Positions 53,513-61,819 of a stretch of 64,000 nucleotides of DNA are shown piece after piece. The notes beneath the pieces were generated by a model, which was not told where the DNA came from, did no database searches, and saw nothing but the letters and a program-made list of their open reading frames with translations. This DNA is from Oxalobacter sp. (GTDB lineage Bacteria > Pseudomonadota > Gammaproteobacteria > Burkholderiales > Burkholderiaceae_D): positions 1 to 64,000 of the forward strand of contig JAEEYE010000004.1 of the NCBI GenBank assembly GCA_016291665.1, read 5' to 3'. Position 1 is the first letter of the stretch. Each line of letters begins with the position of its first letter. The translations under genes were made by a program, and so were the position numbers.

Positions 53513-55126
53513 TCAGCCGCGGCGCCTGCGCGCAGGTGTCAAGACGGTTGGCAGCCCTTTCGGGAAAGTCGCCGGGTAGTCGGCATTGTAGTGTAGCCCA
53601 CGGCTTTCCTTGCGGGAGAGGGCGCTTTCCACAATCAATGCCGCTACATCGACCAAGTTCCTCAGTTCCAAGAGGTTCTGGCTGATGATGAAGTTCGCAT
53701 AATATTCATCGATTTCGCCACGCAAGAGGTTGATGCGGTGCTGTGCGCGTTCCAATCGTTTCGTCGTCCGGACAATCCCGACATAGTTCCACATGAAGAG
53801 GCGCAGTTCATCCCAGTTGTGCGAGATGATGACGTCTTCATTCGGGTTGGAAACCTGGCTTTCATCCCATGCTGGCAACGCGGGGACGTCTTCTTTGGGC
53901 TGCGAGAGGATGTGTTCTGCCGCAGACTTGCCGATGACGAGGCACTCTAAAAGCGAATTGCTGGCCAGACGGTTGGCTCCGTGCAATCCTGTGCAGGCGG
54001 TTTCACCCACGGCATAAAGGTTTGCGATATCCGTCCTGCCCTTGGTGTCGGTGACGACACCCCCACAGGAAAAGTGCGTAGCGGGCACGACCGGGATGGG
54101 TTCTTTCGTGATATCAATACCCAGTTCCAGGCATTTTGCATAAATCGTCGGGAAGTGCGATTTCAAGAATGCAGGATCTTGGTGCGAGATGTCCAAGTGT
54201 ACGTAGTCAAGCCCTCGTTTTTTCATTTCGAAGTCGATTGAACGGGCGACAATGTCGCGTGGTGCGAGTTCGGCACGTTCATCGTGTTCTGGCATAAAGC
54301 GCTTGCCTGCGTCAGCCCCGGCGTCGGGTGGCAACTTCAAAAGCCCGCCTTCACCACGCACCGACTCAGAAATCAGGAATGACTTCGCGTAAGGGTGGTA
54401 GAGGCATGTCGGGTGGAACTGGACAAATTCCATGTTCGAGACGCGGCAGCCTGCGCGCCATGCCATCGCAACACCATCGCCTGTCGCAGTATCGGGGTTT
54501 GTCGTATAGAGGTAGACCTTACCAGCGCCACCGGTTGCCAGGACCGTGTGCCGTGCAGAAAACGTCTTGACGGTCCCGTTGGCGGAATCCAAGACATAGA
54601 TGCCATAACACTTGTTCGGCTGCGTCGTGTCACCGAGTTTTTCCGAGGTAATCAGGTCGACGGCACAGTGGTTTTCAAAGAGGGTGATATTGGGACGCTG
54701 ACGGATGACTTTTTCCAGCGTTTCCTGGACAACGTGGCCTGTGGCATCGGCAGCGTGGAAAATGCGCCGTTGGCTGTGGCCACCTTCACGTGTCAGATGG
54801 TAGTCGCTTTGTTTGTCTGCATCGCGCGAGAATGGCACACCTTGGTCAATCAGCCAGTCAATCGCTTCACCGCCATGTTCGACGATGAATTTTGTGGCAC
54901 CTTCATCGCAAAGCCCAGCACCTGCTGTCAATGTATCGTCAAAGTGACGGTCGGTGCTGTCCAACACGGGATCCAAGACGGCTGCAATACCGCCTTGGGC
55001 GAGGTTGCTTGAGCATTCCCAGAAGGTACGCTTACAGAGGATGGCGATTTTCTGGTCTTGTGGCAGGCGCAGGGCGACGGACAGGCCGGCCAAGCCGCTG
55101 CCAACGATGACAACATCATATTCCAT
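53513..55126 (-). CDS. nadB: L-aspartate oxidase
   Basis: 537 residues. Flavoprotein that oxidises L-aspartate to iminoaspartate, the first step of NAD synthesis. The FAD motif VVIVGSGLAGLSVALRL is at the N-terminus; SNLAQGGIAAV, TREGGHSQRRI, ATGGAGKVY and GLHGANRLASNSLLEC follow. nadA and nadC are not in the window. Because NadB can also use fumarate, it works without oxygen. Confidence 0.95.
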   Translation of the reverse strand: MEYDVVIVGSGLAGLSVALRLPQDQKIAILCKRTFWECSSNLAQGGIAAVLDPVLDSTDRHFDDTLTAGAGLCDEGATKFIVEHGGEAIDWLIDQGVPFSRDADKQSDYHLTREGGHSQRRIFHAADATGHVVQETLEKVIRQRPNITLFENHCAVDLITSEKLGDTTQPNKCYGIYVLDSANGTVKTFSARHTVLATGGAGKVYLYTTNPDTATGDGVAMAWRAGCRVSNMEFVQFHPTCLYHPYAKSFLISESVRGEGGLLKLPPDAGADAGKRFMPEHDERAELAPRDIVARSIDFEMKKRGLDYVHLDISHQDPAFLKSHFPTIYAKCLELGIDITKEPIPVVPATHFSCGGVVTDTKGRTDIANLYAVGETACTGLHGANRLASNSLLECLVIGKSAAEHILSQPKEDVPALPAWDESQVSNPNEDVIISHNWDELRLFMWNYVGIVRTTKRLERAQHRINLLRGEIDEYYANFIISQNLLELRNLVDVAALIVESALSRKESRGLHYNADYPATFPKGLPTVLTPARRRRG

Positions 55127-55309
55127 GGTTCCCTCCCATTTTCTTGATTGGTATGACTATATGCCAAATTGGCGCATCAGTCATCCTTAATCAGGACTTC
55201 TGTGCAGAAAATGGTGGGGAGTAGGGATGGGCGCAGACAAACACAGTCCCAGCGGTCGGCTGGGATCCGTGATGCGCTGTGGGACAATCAGGTCGGGAGG
55301 ATATTTTGC

Positions 55310-55558
55310 TTAGAACGGTTCGATTGTGGGTTCAATCGAGTGTGCATAAAAATCGTCAAAGGGTGTGGAGAAGCAGTCACCGAAACCGGCGGTGTAGTTG
55401 CGTTTGACCCTAAAGAGCTTGTTGATGAACTGGTGTTTGTAGACGAGCCAGCCTTTGGTGCGCTTGACGATGGTGATTTTGTTGGTTTCAAGGCCACCAC
55501 AGCCGCCGAAGACGAGTTCACCACTGTAGACCTTGTTTGCTTTGAAGCGGTTTGCCAT
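55310..55558 (-). CDS. Small hypothetical protein
   Basis: 82 residues from ATG 55558, set by TTTGGAG seven bases upstream. The sequence contains VFGGCGGLETNKITIVKRTKG and is basic in the middle. I do not recognise it. It is divergent from the serine-hydrolase gene. A stem TCCCAGC/GCTGGGA (55247-55265) lies 45 bp downstream as a possible weak terminator. Confidence 0.6.
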   Translation of the reverse strand: MANRFKANKVYSGELVFGGCGGLETNKITIVKRTKGWLVYKHQFINKLFRVKRNYTAGFGDCFSTPFDDFYAHSIEPTIEPF

Positions 55559-55578
55559 CTGATTCTCCAAATACCTGA

Positions 55579-55606
55579 TTGACAAAGAAAAACAGCTCGG
55601 TAGTAT
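55579..55606 (+). promoter_or_regulatory. Promoter of the serine-hydrolase gene
   Basis: TTGACA (55579-55584) and TAGTAT (55601-55606), spaced by 16 bases, 30 bp before the start codon. The -35 is consensus. Confidence 0.5.
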
Positions 55607-55635
55607 AGCACTGATTATCAGGTTGGGAGAACTTT

Positions 55636-56775
55636 ATGCTAAAGAGTCTGCAAAAAGAAGTTGAAGCCGCTATTGATGGATGCCTTTATCGGCAGGAGAC
55701 AAGTGGCGTTGCCGTCATCGTGAAAATTAGTGGCCAGACCGTCTACGAAAACTATACCGGGATGGCGGACATTGAGGCAGGCTGTCCGATGGGTGAAGAG
55801 ACGCTTTTCCGTTATGCGTCGATTTCCAAGGCGGTGACGAGTTTGGCTGTCATTGCACTGGTTGCGCAGGGTAAGGTGGGCTTGGATGATCCGGTAACAA
55901 AGTGGCTCCCGGCATTTACCCCGGCATTGCCTGATAGCAGAGTACCCGCAATCACGATTAGGCAGCTCTTAAGCCACAGGGCAGGGCTTGATTACCGCTG
56001 GGCGCAAAAGAAAGATGGCCCTTATGCGAAAGCGGGAGTGACAGATGGGTTAGATATCACAGGGATTAGCCTGGCTGAAAATGTCCGGCGTATTGCCTTA
56101 GCACCGTTAGCCTTTGAACCGGGGACGGGTTGGCTTTATTCCTTGGCGCCTGATGTCTTGGGGGCTGTGATTGAGACCGTTACGGGCAAAAATCTGCCAG
56201 ATGCCATGCAGGCGTTGGTTTTTGATCCATTGGGCATCAAGGACATTTCGTTTTATGTGCCGCCAGAAGCAAATAACAGGGTGACTGCCGCATATTATCT
56301 CGATGCCGGTAAGAAACTGACGCGGATGGCAGATGACCAGTTCTTGACTTCTCCCGACGGTCGGTATTTCCATTTTTCACCGCAAAAGGTCTTTCAGCGT
56401 GATGAATACCCGTCCGGTGGTGTGGGGCTCGTTGGTACAGCAAAAAGCCTGATGAAAATCGTGGAAGTCATCCGCACTGGGGATGCCCCGTTTGCGCCGA
56501 AGAGTCTAATCCTCCATATGTCCGAGAACTGCCTAAACGGTATGGAAGCACGTCCTGGCATGGGCTTTGGCTTGGGCTGGGGAATCTTGGTTGACCCTGC
56601 TCGTGCGGAAAACACGCCGCAAAGTGTCGGGACGCGGATGTGGGGCGGTGTCTATGGGTCGAAGTGGTTTACCGATCCTGCGAAGGATCTCTCGGTGGTC
56701 AGCATGACGACAACAGCGCTGGATGAGCTGGTCAATGTGGCTATCAGGAATGCCATTTATATGGCATTGCAGTGA
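55636..56775 (+). CDS. Beta-lactamase-family serine hydrolase
   Basis: 379 residues of the class C beta-lactamase/esterase fold. The nucleophile motif is SISK (residue about 62-65), inside FRYASISKAVTSLA. The second motif is YSL (WLYSLAPDVLG, near 174), where penicillin-recognising enzymes have YxN. No signal peptide, so it is cytoplasmic; an esterase or peptidase role is more likely than beta-lactam resistance. Confidence 0.88.
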   Translation: MLKSLQKEVEAAIDGCLYRQETSGVAVIVKISGQTVYENYTGMADIEAGCPMGEETLFRYASISKAVTSLAVIALVAQGKVGLDDPVTKWLPAFTPALPDSRVPAITIRQLLSHRAGLDYRWAQKKDGPYAKAGVTDGLDITGISLAENVRRIALAPLAFEPGTGWLYSLAPDVLGAVIETVTGKNLPDAMQALVFDPLGIKDISFYVPPEANNRVTAAYYLDAGKKLTRMADDQFLTSPDGRYFHFSPQKVFQRDEYPSGGVGLVGTAKSLMKIVEVIRTGDAPFAPKSLILHMSENCLNGMEARPGMGFGLGWGILVDPARAENTPQSVGTRMWGGVYGSKWFTDPAKDLSVVSMTTTALDELVNVAIRNAIYMALQ

Positions 56776-56782
56776 ATGGTTC

Positions 56783-56959
56783 TCAATAGTCCAAACTGCC
56801 GGGATTTAGCAGGAAGTCGAGGATGTTGATGACTTTGATCATGCTATTTTTCCGCCGAGCAATCAGCTGGTTGAGGTTGAGGTAGTTGTCGCGGTTAATC
56901 TGCATTCTTTTCTGCATTTGTTTCGTGAGTTCGAGTGACCCGTCAAGAGCGGATTTTAT
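56783..56959 (-). pseudogene. Orphan 3' end of a gene
   Basis: An open stretch of 58 codons without a start signal ends in TGA (56783-56785). It encodes a helical, Asn/Arg/Lys-rich tail (KQMQKRMQINRDNYLNLNQL, then NPGSLDY). It looks like the C-terminus of a longer protein; a stop codon precedes it and no upstream part was found. An internal ATG would give 44 residues. The parent family was not recognised. Confidence 0.4.
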
Positions 56960-56972
56960 TCAGGTGACTTGC

Positions 56973-57012
56973 TAATGAAGAAAATTGCCCTTTATGACAA
57001 TTTTCTTCATTA
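56973..57012. repeat. Perfect 15-bp inverted repeat
   Basis: TAATGAAGAAAATTG (56973-56987) and CAATTTTCTTCATTA (56998-57012) flank 10 bases. It is beside the gene remnant and 82 bp beyond the stop of the second AAA_14 gene. There is no GC-rich stem or T-run, so it is more likely a protein site or mobile-element relic than a terminator. Nothing else is visible in 57013-57093. Confidence 0.7.
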
Positions 57013-57093
57013 AATGATGGCGGTCATGGTTTGCTATACCTTGTTGAAGATTTTTGCCTTTTAGGGCAGATTTCTACAGTTGTGTGTGGGCAG

Positions 57094-58311
57094 TCAAACT
57101 CTTTGCGGTGGATGCGCCAGCCACTCTAGTGCGTTCAATTGGCGGATACCGTTGTGTTCAGTCTCTGGGTCATTGTCTAGTGTGAGCAGGTACTTTGGAT
57201 AGTGGTCACGGATTTTCTGCAGGGGTCTAAGTTCCCTTTCAAGCGTTGTTTGGTCGCGCACTGTCGCTGAGACCTGGAAATAGGTTGTGCCATTTTCGTT
57301 TTCAGCCACGAAGTCTATTTCCAGGTCGTCATATTTACCGATAGTGACTTTGTAGCCTCGGCGTTTAAGTTCAAGGAAGACGATATTTTCAAGGATGTGC
57401 CCGGCATCCATCGACTTCTTGCCGAGCAGAGCGCGCCGCAATCCAATATCTACCACATAGTATTTTTCTAAGGTCTTTAATAGTTGTTTTCCCTTGATAT
57501 CGTAGCGTTCAGCTCTGTACAGGATAAAGCTTTCCTCGAGACTCTGTACATAACGTTCCACAGTTTTGAAATCAGCTTTTCTGCCCATGGATGTTAGGGT
57601 GTCTGCAATTTTTCGGGTTGAGATACGTGAGCCGATGCTGTCAAGGAGAAAGCGTGTTGTGCTTTCCAGTAACCTACTGTCGTTGATTTGTTTTCGTGCA
57701 AGGATATCCTTCACTATTATCGTGTTGTATAGGCCGTTCAGGTATTCTTCAATCTGCCGGGGTATATAGTTGAACTCGATGGCAAACGGGAAAGAAGTGG
57801 TTTCGATGTAGTGGCGGTATCGGGTTTCAAGTGAGACATAGCTATCCTTACCAGCACTGAGGTATTCTGCAAATGACAGTGGCATCATCGCTATTTCTAT
57901 GTACCGTCCTGTTAGTAAAGTTGCTAACTCGCCGGAGAGCAGGTTGGCATTTGATCCCGTCAAGTAGATGTCGATGTTCCTGTTAAGAAAGAGGCTGTTG
58001 ATGACCTCCTGAAAGTTGTCAACCTGTTGGATTTCATCGAAGAAGACATACGTCATCTTTCCTGTAGCAAGATGTGCTTTGACATATGCGTGTAGGGCTT
58101 TAGGTGCTCTCAAATCTGATGCGTCAAAGTCTTCGAAGTTGATGCTGATGATTTGGTCTTTCTTGATGCCTTGGTTCAATAGGCTGTCACGGAACTGTGC
58201 AAGTAAGGTGGACTTGCCACATCTTCTTACACCTGTGACAACCTTGATGATGTGCTGGTTTTGCCAAGCGACCAACCTGTCTAGATAGGTCTTTCTTTCG
58301 ATTAGAGCCAT
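57094..58311 (-). CDS. AAA_14/DUF4143 ATP-binding protein (second copy)
   Basis: 405 residues from ATG 58311. The same architecture as the gene at 21013: Walker A GVRRCGKST near 28-36, FFDEIQQVDNF, LTGSNANLLSGELATLLTGR as the sensor block, a winged-helix segment (RKIADTLTSMGRKADFKTVE), and DUF4143 with EIDFVAEN...TYFQVSA. Identity to the first copy looks moderate, so it is an independent acquisition rather than a recent duplicate. Codon use is more AT-rich than its neighbours. No clear ribosome site precedes the start. Confidence 0.8.
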   Translation of the reverse strand: MALIERKTYLDRLVAWQNQHIIKVVTGVRRCGKSTLLAQFRDSLLNQGIKKDQIISINFEDFDASDLRAPKALHAYVKAHLATGKMTYVFFDEIQQVDNFQEVINSLFLNRNIDIYLTGSNANLLSGELATLLTGRYIEIAMMPLSFAEYLSAGKDSYVSLETRYRHYIETTSFPFAIEFNYIPRQIEEYLNGLYNTIIVKDILARKQINDSRLLESTTRFLLDSIGSRISTRKIADTLTSMGRKADFKTVERYVQSLEESFILYRAERYDIKGKQLLKTLEKYYVVDIGLRRALLGKKSMDAGHILENIVFLELKRRGYKVTIGKYDDLEIDFVAENENGTTYFQVSATVRDQTTLERELRPLQKIRDHYPKYLLTLDNDPETEHNGIRQLNALEWLAHPPQRV

Positions 58312-58319
58312 TTTATTAA

Positions 58320-58388
58320 AAGTTTGTAGAATCAATTCCGAATATTGTACCATTCGATGAAGTTTTTGGAATTAAATCCACAAACTTC
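58320..58388. promoter_or_regulatory. Twin operators around the second AAA_14 promoter
   Basis: A 30-bp imperfect palindrome at 58359-58388 has GAAGTTT/AAACTTC outer arms and TGGA/TCCA inner arms. Its left part recurs at 58320-58339 with 16 of 20 matches, 40 bp away. TACAAT (minus strand, about 58345-58350) lies between the copies. The geometry equals that of the other AAA_14 gene but the sequence is different. Confidence 0.6.
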
Positions 58389-58438
58389 TAATTGAGATTA
58401 GTGTGCGGACAGTTTGTGCCTTTGATTTCGACATAGCC

Positions 58439-58463
58439 AAAAAAAGCCGCAAAAGTTGCGGCT
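58439..58463 (-). terminator. Intrinsic terminator on the minus strand
   Basis: Minus strand GCCGCAA-CTT-TTGCGGC followed by eight T. A competing stem, 58459-58466 with 58477-58484 (GCGGCTAT/ATAGCCGC), would prevent it from forming. No minus-strand gene lies directly upstream of it. Confidence 0.65.
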
Positions 58464-58534
58464 ATCTGTAATACAATAGCCGCTGAATGAGAGTTATTTA
58501 CCTCGCCAAGAGTTTCGACGCAAAGGAGGACGTA

Positions 58535-58828
58535 ATGACGCAGCAGGAAGATTTGGAAAAGAGTCTCTGTGAGTGGTTCATCCAGTTTGCCCAGAAATCC
58601 AGAGAGACCAGCAAGATGGCTGGCAACGCCCGTTTCTATCCCATCATCGTTAATTACAAGCATTCGCTCAAAAACGAGTTCATCAAGGACATGAACCCTG
58701 CTGATACCTCGTTCTCAGAAGATTACTTCTTATCCGTAGCTCAGAAGATGGTCGAATCTGCCCAGGCGCAGTTTGGGGAAGAAGAACCGACCATCAATCA
58801 GATTGCATCATTGTCGGCTATTGGGTGA
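58535..58828 (+). CDS. Small hypothetical protein with strong ribosome site
   Basis: 97 residues from ATG 58535, preceded by AAGGAGG at a spacing of five. The protein is acidic and predicted helical; LCEWFIQFAQKSRETSKMAG and FSEDYFLSVAQKMVESAQA are its main helices. The family was not recognised. The strong ribosome site suggests good expression. The leader contains the hairpins at 58441-58484. Confidence 0.7.
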   Translation: MTQQEDLEKSLCEWFIQFAQKSRETSKMAGNARFYPIIVNYKHSLKNEFIKDMNPADTSFSEDYFLSVAQKMVESAQAQFGEEEPTINQIASLSAIG

Positions 58829-58907
58829 TTGGCGCTAATTCTTATCCTTATCCTGCAAGTCACGCTTGCGCACTATGACAGTAGGGCGTTGATGTTAGTT
58901 TTTCGGA
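58829..58907. other. Spacer without a gene
   Basis: Nothing recognisable apart from a short GCAAGTCACGCTTGC dyad (about 58855-58869), which could end the upstream gene's transcript but has no T-run. Confidence 0.3.
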
Positions 58908-58976
58908 CAAATCATGCATATTTTGTCTGACATTTCATGCAAATTTTGACCGTCATTTGATACATATTTTGCGTGT
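58908..58976. repeat. Three 23-bp tandem repeats (iteron-like)
   Basis: Units at 58908-58930, 58931-58953 and 58954-58976 share CATTTCATGCATATTTTG with few changes, at exact 23-bp steps. They are AT-rich and lie between convergent genes, so they are not a promoter of a known gene. The rest of the gap to 59131 shows nothing recognisable. Confidence 0.75.
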
Positions 58977-59131
58977 TCAGTTTGGTTTGCAATCCGGTTT
59001 GGGCGACATGTTTTGAAATTGGCGTGGCTGTGTCCTATGCTATACGTCAGGCAGCAAAGCAGCACCCCTAATGTCTTGTAGACGCGTCATTAAGGATGCT
59101 GTGAATTGCAAGTAGAAGGGGATTTCTGGTT

Positions 59132-60694
59132 CTACGGATTTTCCGCATTGCCCTCTAGGACTTCCTCAACAGTATCGACAACTGACGTTTCCTCAGCTTC
59201 CTTAGCTACTTTGTCAGGAATCGCGGTCGCATTTTTCGCAATGATGCGTTCTTCCTGTGGTTCGTTCTGTTCCCATCCACCACCTAAAGCCAGGAAGATG
59301 GCAATCTGGTCATCCGCGAGTTTGGCGCTCGACGCGGCATAGACGCCTTCATCAATCACGTAGGAGCGTTCCGCATCGAGTTTGGAGAGGAAGTCGATCC
59401 GGCCGTGACGGTACAACCGCGTGGTTTGGGAACTTGCCAGGGCGCTCTGGTCACGGGCGGCCTTAAGCGATGCATTCCGTTCAAGTTCCCTGGCGTAGTT
59501 CGTGAGGGCACTTTCCGTTTCCCGCAGGGCATTTAAGACCGTGGCGTCAAAGCGTGCGTATGCAGCCTGGGTATCGGCTTCAGCTTCCTTTATTCGTGCC
59601 CGGGCAGTGCCTGTATCCGGTATCGTCCAGGAAATCAAAGGACCAATTCCCCAGCGGTAAGCGTTTGTTTCACCAAAGTCGGTCAGGCGGGCGGTAATCC
59701 CTCCAGAGAGTCCCAGGCTGATGCTAGGGTAAAGGTCAGCGGTTGCCACACCAATGCGGGCGTTCATTGCGGCTAACATTCTTTCGGCTTGGCGGATGTC
59801 CGGACGCCGGCGGATGAGTTCAGCCCCATCTCCAATCGGAATCGGCTGTTTTAAGTGCGGGATGCGTGAGCAGTTCCCGACTGTGCTGACCAAAGCGTTT
59901 GGTACTTCACCGGTTAAGACAGAAAGGCGGTAAATTGCGTTTTTCTGCTGGGCCTGTAATGGGGGGATGGTTGCATTCATTGCTTCGTATTGGGAGCCCA
60001 CACGTGCGACTTCAATGACTGTTGTGCGCCCAGCTTTCGCAAGCTGTGATGTCGTGCGGTAGAAGTCCTTTAACAGGGCAGCGGAGCGTTGGGCAATCTT
60101 TACACGGTAACCGGATGAACAGGCATCAACATACGCTTTGGCGGTGTCGGCTGCGACCGTGACCTGTGCAAGGTCGTAAGCTGCTTGGGCTGCATCGGCT
60201 GAGGCACTGGCAGACTCAATCCCGCGGGCAATCTTGCCAAAGAGGTCTACCTGGTAAGAGACGTTGATCCCTGTATCCCCCGTCCATTTGTCGGCATAGC
60301 GGTGTGGGACACCGTTGGCGGCAGCAGAAGACCGTCCAAACTTAGGCAGTGCTGAGACATCAACCTGCGGTACACGTCCCATTTCGACTTCTTCTAAAAT
60401 CGCCCGGGACTTGGCAATGTTCGCCGCAGCAATCCGTAAGTCGGTGTTTTCTGACAAGGCTTTTTCAATCAGGCTGTTTAAGAGCTCATCGTCATAAAGC
60501 CGCCACCAATGTTCTGGCAGCGGGTTTTGTGAAAAGGCTTTATGGTGGCCGGATGCAAAAGGCGTATTGCTCTCAGCCTTGTTGGCGACAGCGTCTTCTG
60601 GGATCTTGTAGTCAGGCCCCACGGTCGTACAGCCCGTTAGGGCAATGGCGCCCAAGGCAGCCATGACCAGGGTTAAGAGTCGTTTTTTCTTCAT
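59132..60694 (-). CDS. Outer-membrane factor lipoprotein of an efflux system (NodT type)
   Basis: 520 residues. Lipoprotein signal with lipobox LTGC (Cys22), then two OEP repeats forming the TolC-like trimeric channel: PEHWWRLYDDELLNSLIEKAL is the family start, and GAELIRRRPDIRQAERMLAA is the classic middle motif. The C-terminal 60 residues are Glu/Val/Ala-rich and longer than usual. Last gene of the MarR-FUSC-DUF1656-HlyD operon, 10 bp after the fusion protein gene. Confidence 0.93.
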   Translation of the reverse strand: MKKKRLLTLVMAALGAIALTGCTTVGPDYKIPEDAVANKAESNTPFASGHHKAFSQNPLPEHWWRLYDDELLNSLIEKALSENTDLRIAAANIAKSRAILEEVEMGRVPQVDVSALPKFGRSSAAANGVPHRYADKWTGDTGINVSYQVDLFGKIARGIESASASADAAQAAYDLAQVTVAADTAKAYVDACSSGYRVKIAQRSAALLKDFYRTTSQLAKAGRTTVIEVARVGSQYEAMNATIPPLQAQQKNAIYRLSVLTGEVPNALVSTVGNCSRIPHLKQPIPIGDGAELIRRRPDIRQAERMLAAMNARIGVATADLYPSISLGLSGGITARLTDFGETNAYRWGIGPLISWTIPDTGTARARIKEAEADTQAAYARFDATVLNALRETESALTNYARELERNASLKAARDQSALASSQTTRLYRHGRIDFLSKLDAERSYVIDEGVYAASSAKLADDQIAIFLALGGGWEQNEPQEERIIAKNATAIPDKVAKEAEETSVVDTVEEVLEGNAENP

Positions 60695-60704
60695 GGCTTA
60701 CCCC

Positions 60705-61604
60705 TTATTTTGCCTCTTCTTTTTTCTGGTCATCGTCACTTGGCAGCACTTCAACGGTCACGGTCTGGCCGGAAATGAGTTTCACATCAGCTGGCAGGTT
60801 GTCAAAGTCAACACGGACCGGGATACGCTGGACCAAGCGGACCCAGTTGAATGCTGGGTTGATGTTCTGCATCAAACGGCCACCGGTTGTCCTTTCACGG
60901 TCTTCAATACCACGGGAAATACTGTTGACATGGCCTTCCAAGACACGGTCATCAGCCATCAGTTTGATCTTGGCTTTGTTGCCGGCCTTGATTGATGGCA
61001 ACTTCGTTTCTTCAAAGTAGCCTTCGACATAGTAGGAATTCCTGTCGACTAAAGCCATGACGGCCTTGCTGGCGTTCACATAAGAACCTTCACGCAAATC
61101 CAGGTTGGTGACAATCCCGTCGACTGATGCGACAACGCGGGTGCGGTCTAAGTCCAGCTGGGCTTTATCTCTGGCAACCGTCGCCTGCAAAAGCGCAGCG
61201 CGGGCGGTGTCGACCTTGGCGCGGCCCTGTTCAGTCACTTCGGTGGCAACCAAGTCAGATAAGGCTTCATTACGTTTGGATTCTCGGATGGCCTGTTCCA
61301 GCGTCACTTTAGCGGAGGCTTCAGCCGCCTTGGCCTGGCGCAGGGCGAGGTCAAAGCGGGAACGGTCGATTTCAAAGAGTACGTCGCCCGCATTGACAAT
61401 CTGGTTGTCTTTGACGTTCACCTTGGTAACGAGTCCTGAGACGTCAGGTGCAATCTGGATGACGTCGGCTTTGATGCGTCCGTCACGGGTCCATGGGTCG
61501 TTTTCATAATGGATCCAGAGACGCCAGCCGACAAAGACAGCCAAAAGGACGATGGCGATAGTGATGATGTAGCGCCTTGCGCCGGTAAAAAAGTTCGCAT
61601 TCAT
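60705..61604 (-). CDS. HlyD-family membrane fusion protein (AaeA-like)
   Basis: 299 residues: one N-terminal membrane helix, then a biotinyl-lipoyl-like domain (IQIAPDVSGLVTKVNVKDNQ), a coiled-coil hairpin (AKAAEASAKVTLEQAIRESK) and a beta-barrel domain. FNWVRLVQRIPVRV is characteristic of the AaeA/EmrA branch. It links the FUSC pump to the outer-membrane channel. ATG 61604 overlaps the DUF1656 stop (ATGA). Confidence 0.93.
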   Translation of the reverse strand: MNANFFTGARRYIITIAIVLLAVFVGWRLWIHYENDPWTRDGRIKADVIQIAPDVSGLVTKVNVKDNQIVNAGDVLFEIDRSRFDLALRQAKAAEASAKVTLEQAIRESKRNEALSDLVATEVTEQGRAKVDTARAALLQATVARDKAQLDLDRTRVVASVDGIVTNLDLREGSYVNASKAVMALVDRNSYYVEGYFEETKLPSIKAGNKAKIKLMADDRVLEGHVNSISRGIEDRERTTGGRLMQNINPAFNWVRLVQRIPVRVDFDNLPADVKLISGQTVTVEVLPSDDDQKKEEAK

Positions 61605-61819
61605 GATAAGAAAGACCTGCAAAGATTAAATACGGTGATACAGATGCCTAAGACGACACAGAACATGGCAATATCAAAAAGCGGCGGATGCCAGACATGG
61701 CGGTAAAAGCCAACCCGGGCCAAGAGTTTGGATAAAAGCCTTGTTGCGAAGATGGCAACCAGGGAAGTTATCATCAGCCAGGGAAAGTACATGCCGAAAA
61801 AACTGAATTCGCCAATCAT
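61601..61819 (-). CDS. DUF1656 small membrane protein (AaeX-like)
   Basis: 72 residues with two membrane helices. The pattern FxxFGxYFPWLM near the N-terminus and YRHVWHPPLFDIAMF in the middle is that of DUF1656/AaeX, nearly always encoded with FUSC and HlyD partners. It overlaps both neighbours by four bases. Confidence 0.9.
   Translation of the reverse strand: MIGEFSFFGMYFPWLMITSLVAIFATRLLSKLLARVGFYRHVWHPPLFDIAMFCVVLGICITVFNLCRSFLS

Noticed and set aside
54395..55012. 205-codon plus-strand frame opposite nadB
   Set aside because: It is the mirror of nadB in a GC-rich gene, and shows no recognisable domain or start signal.
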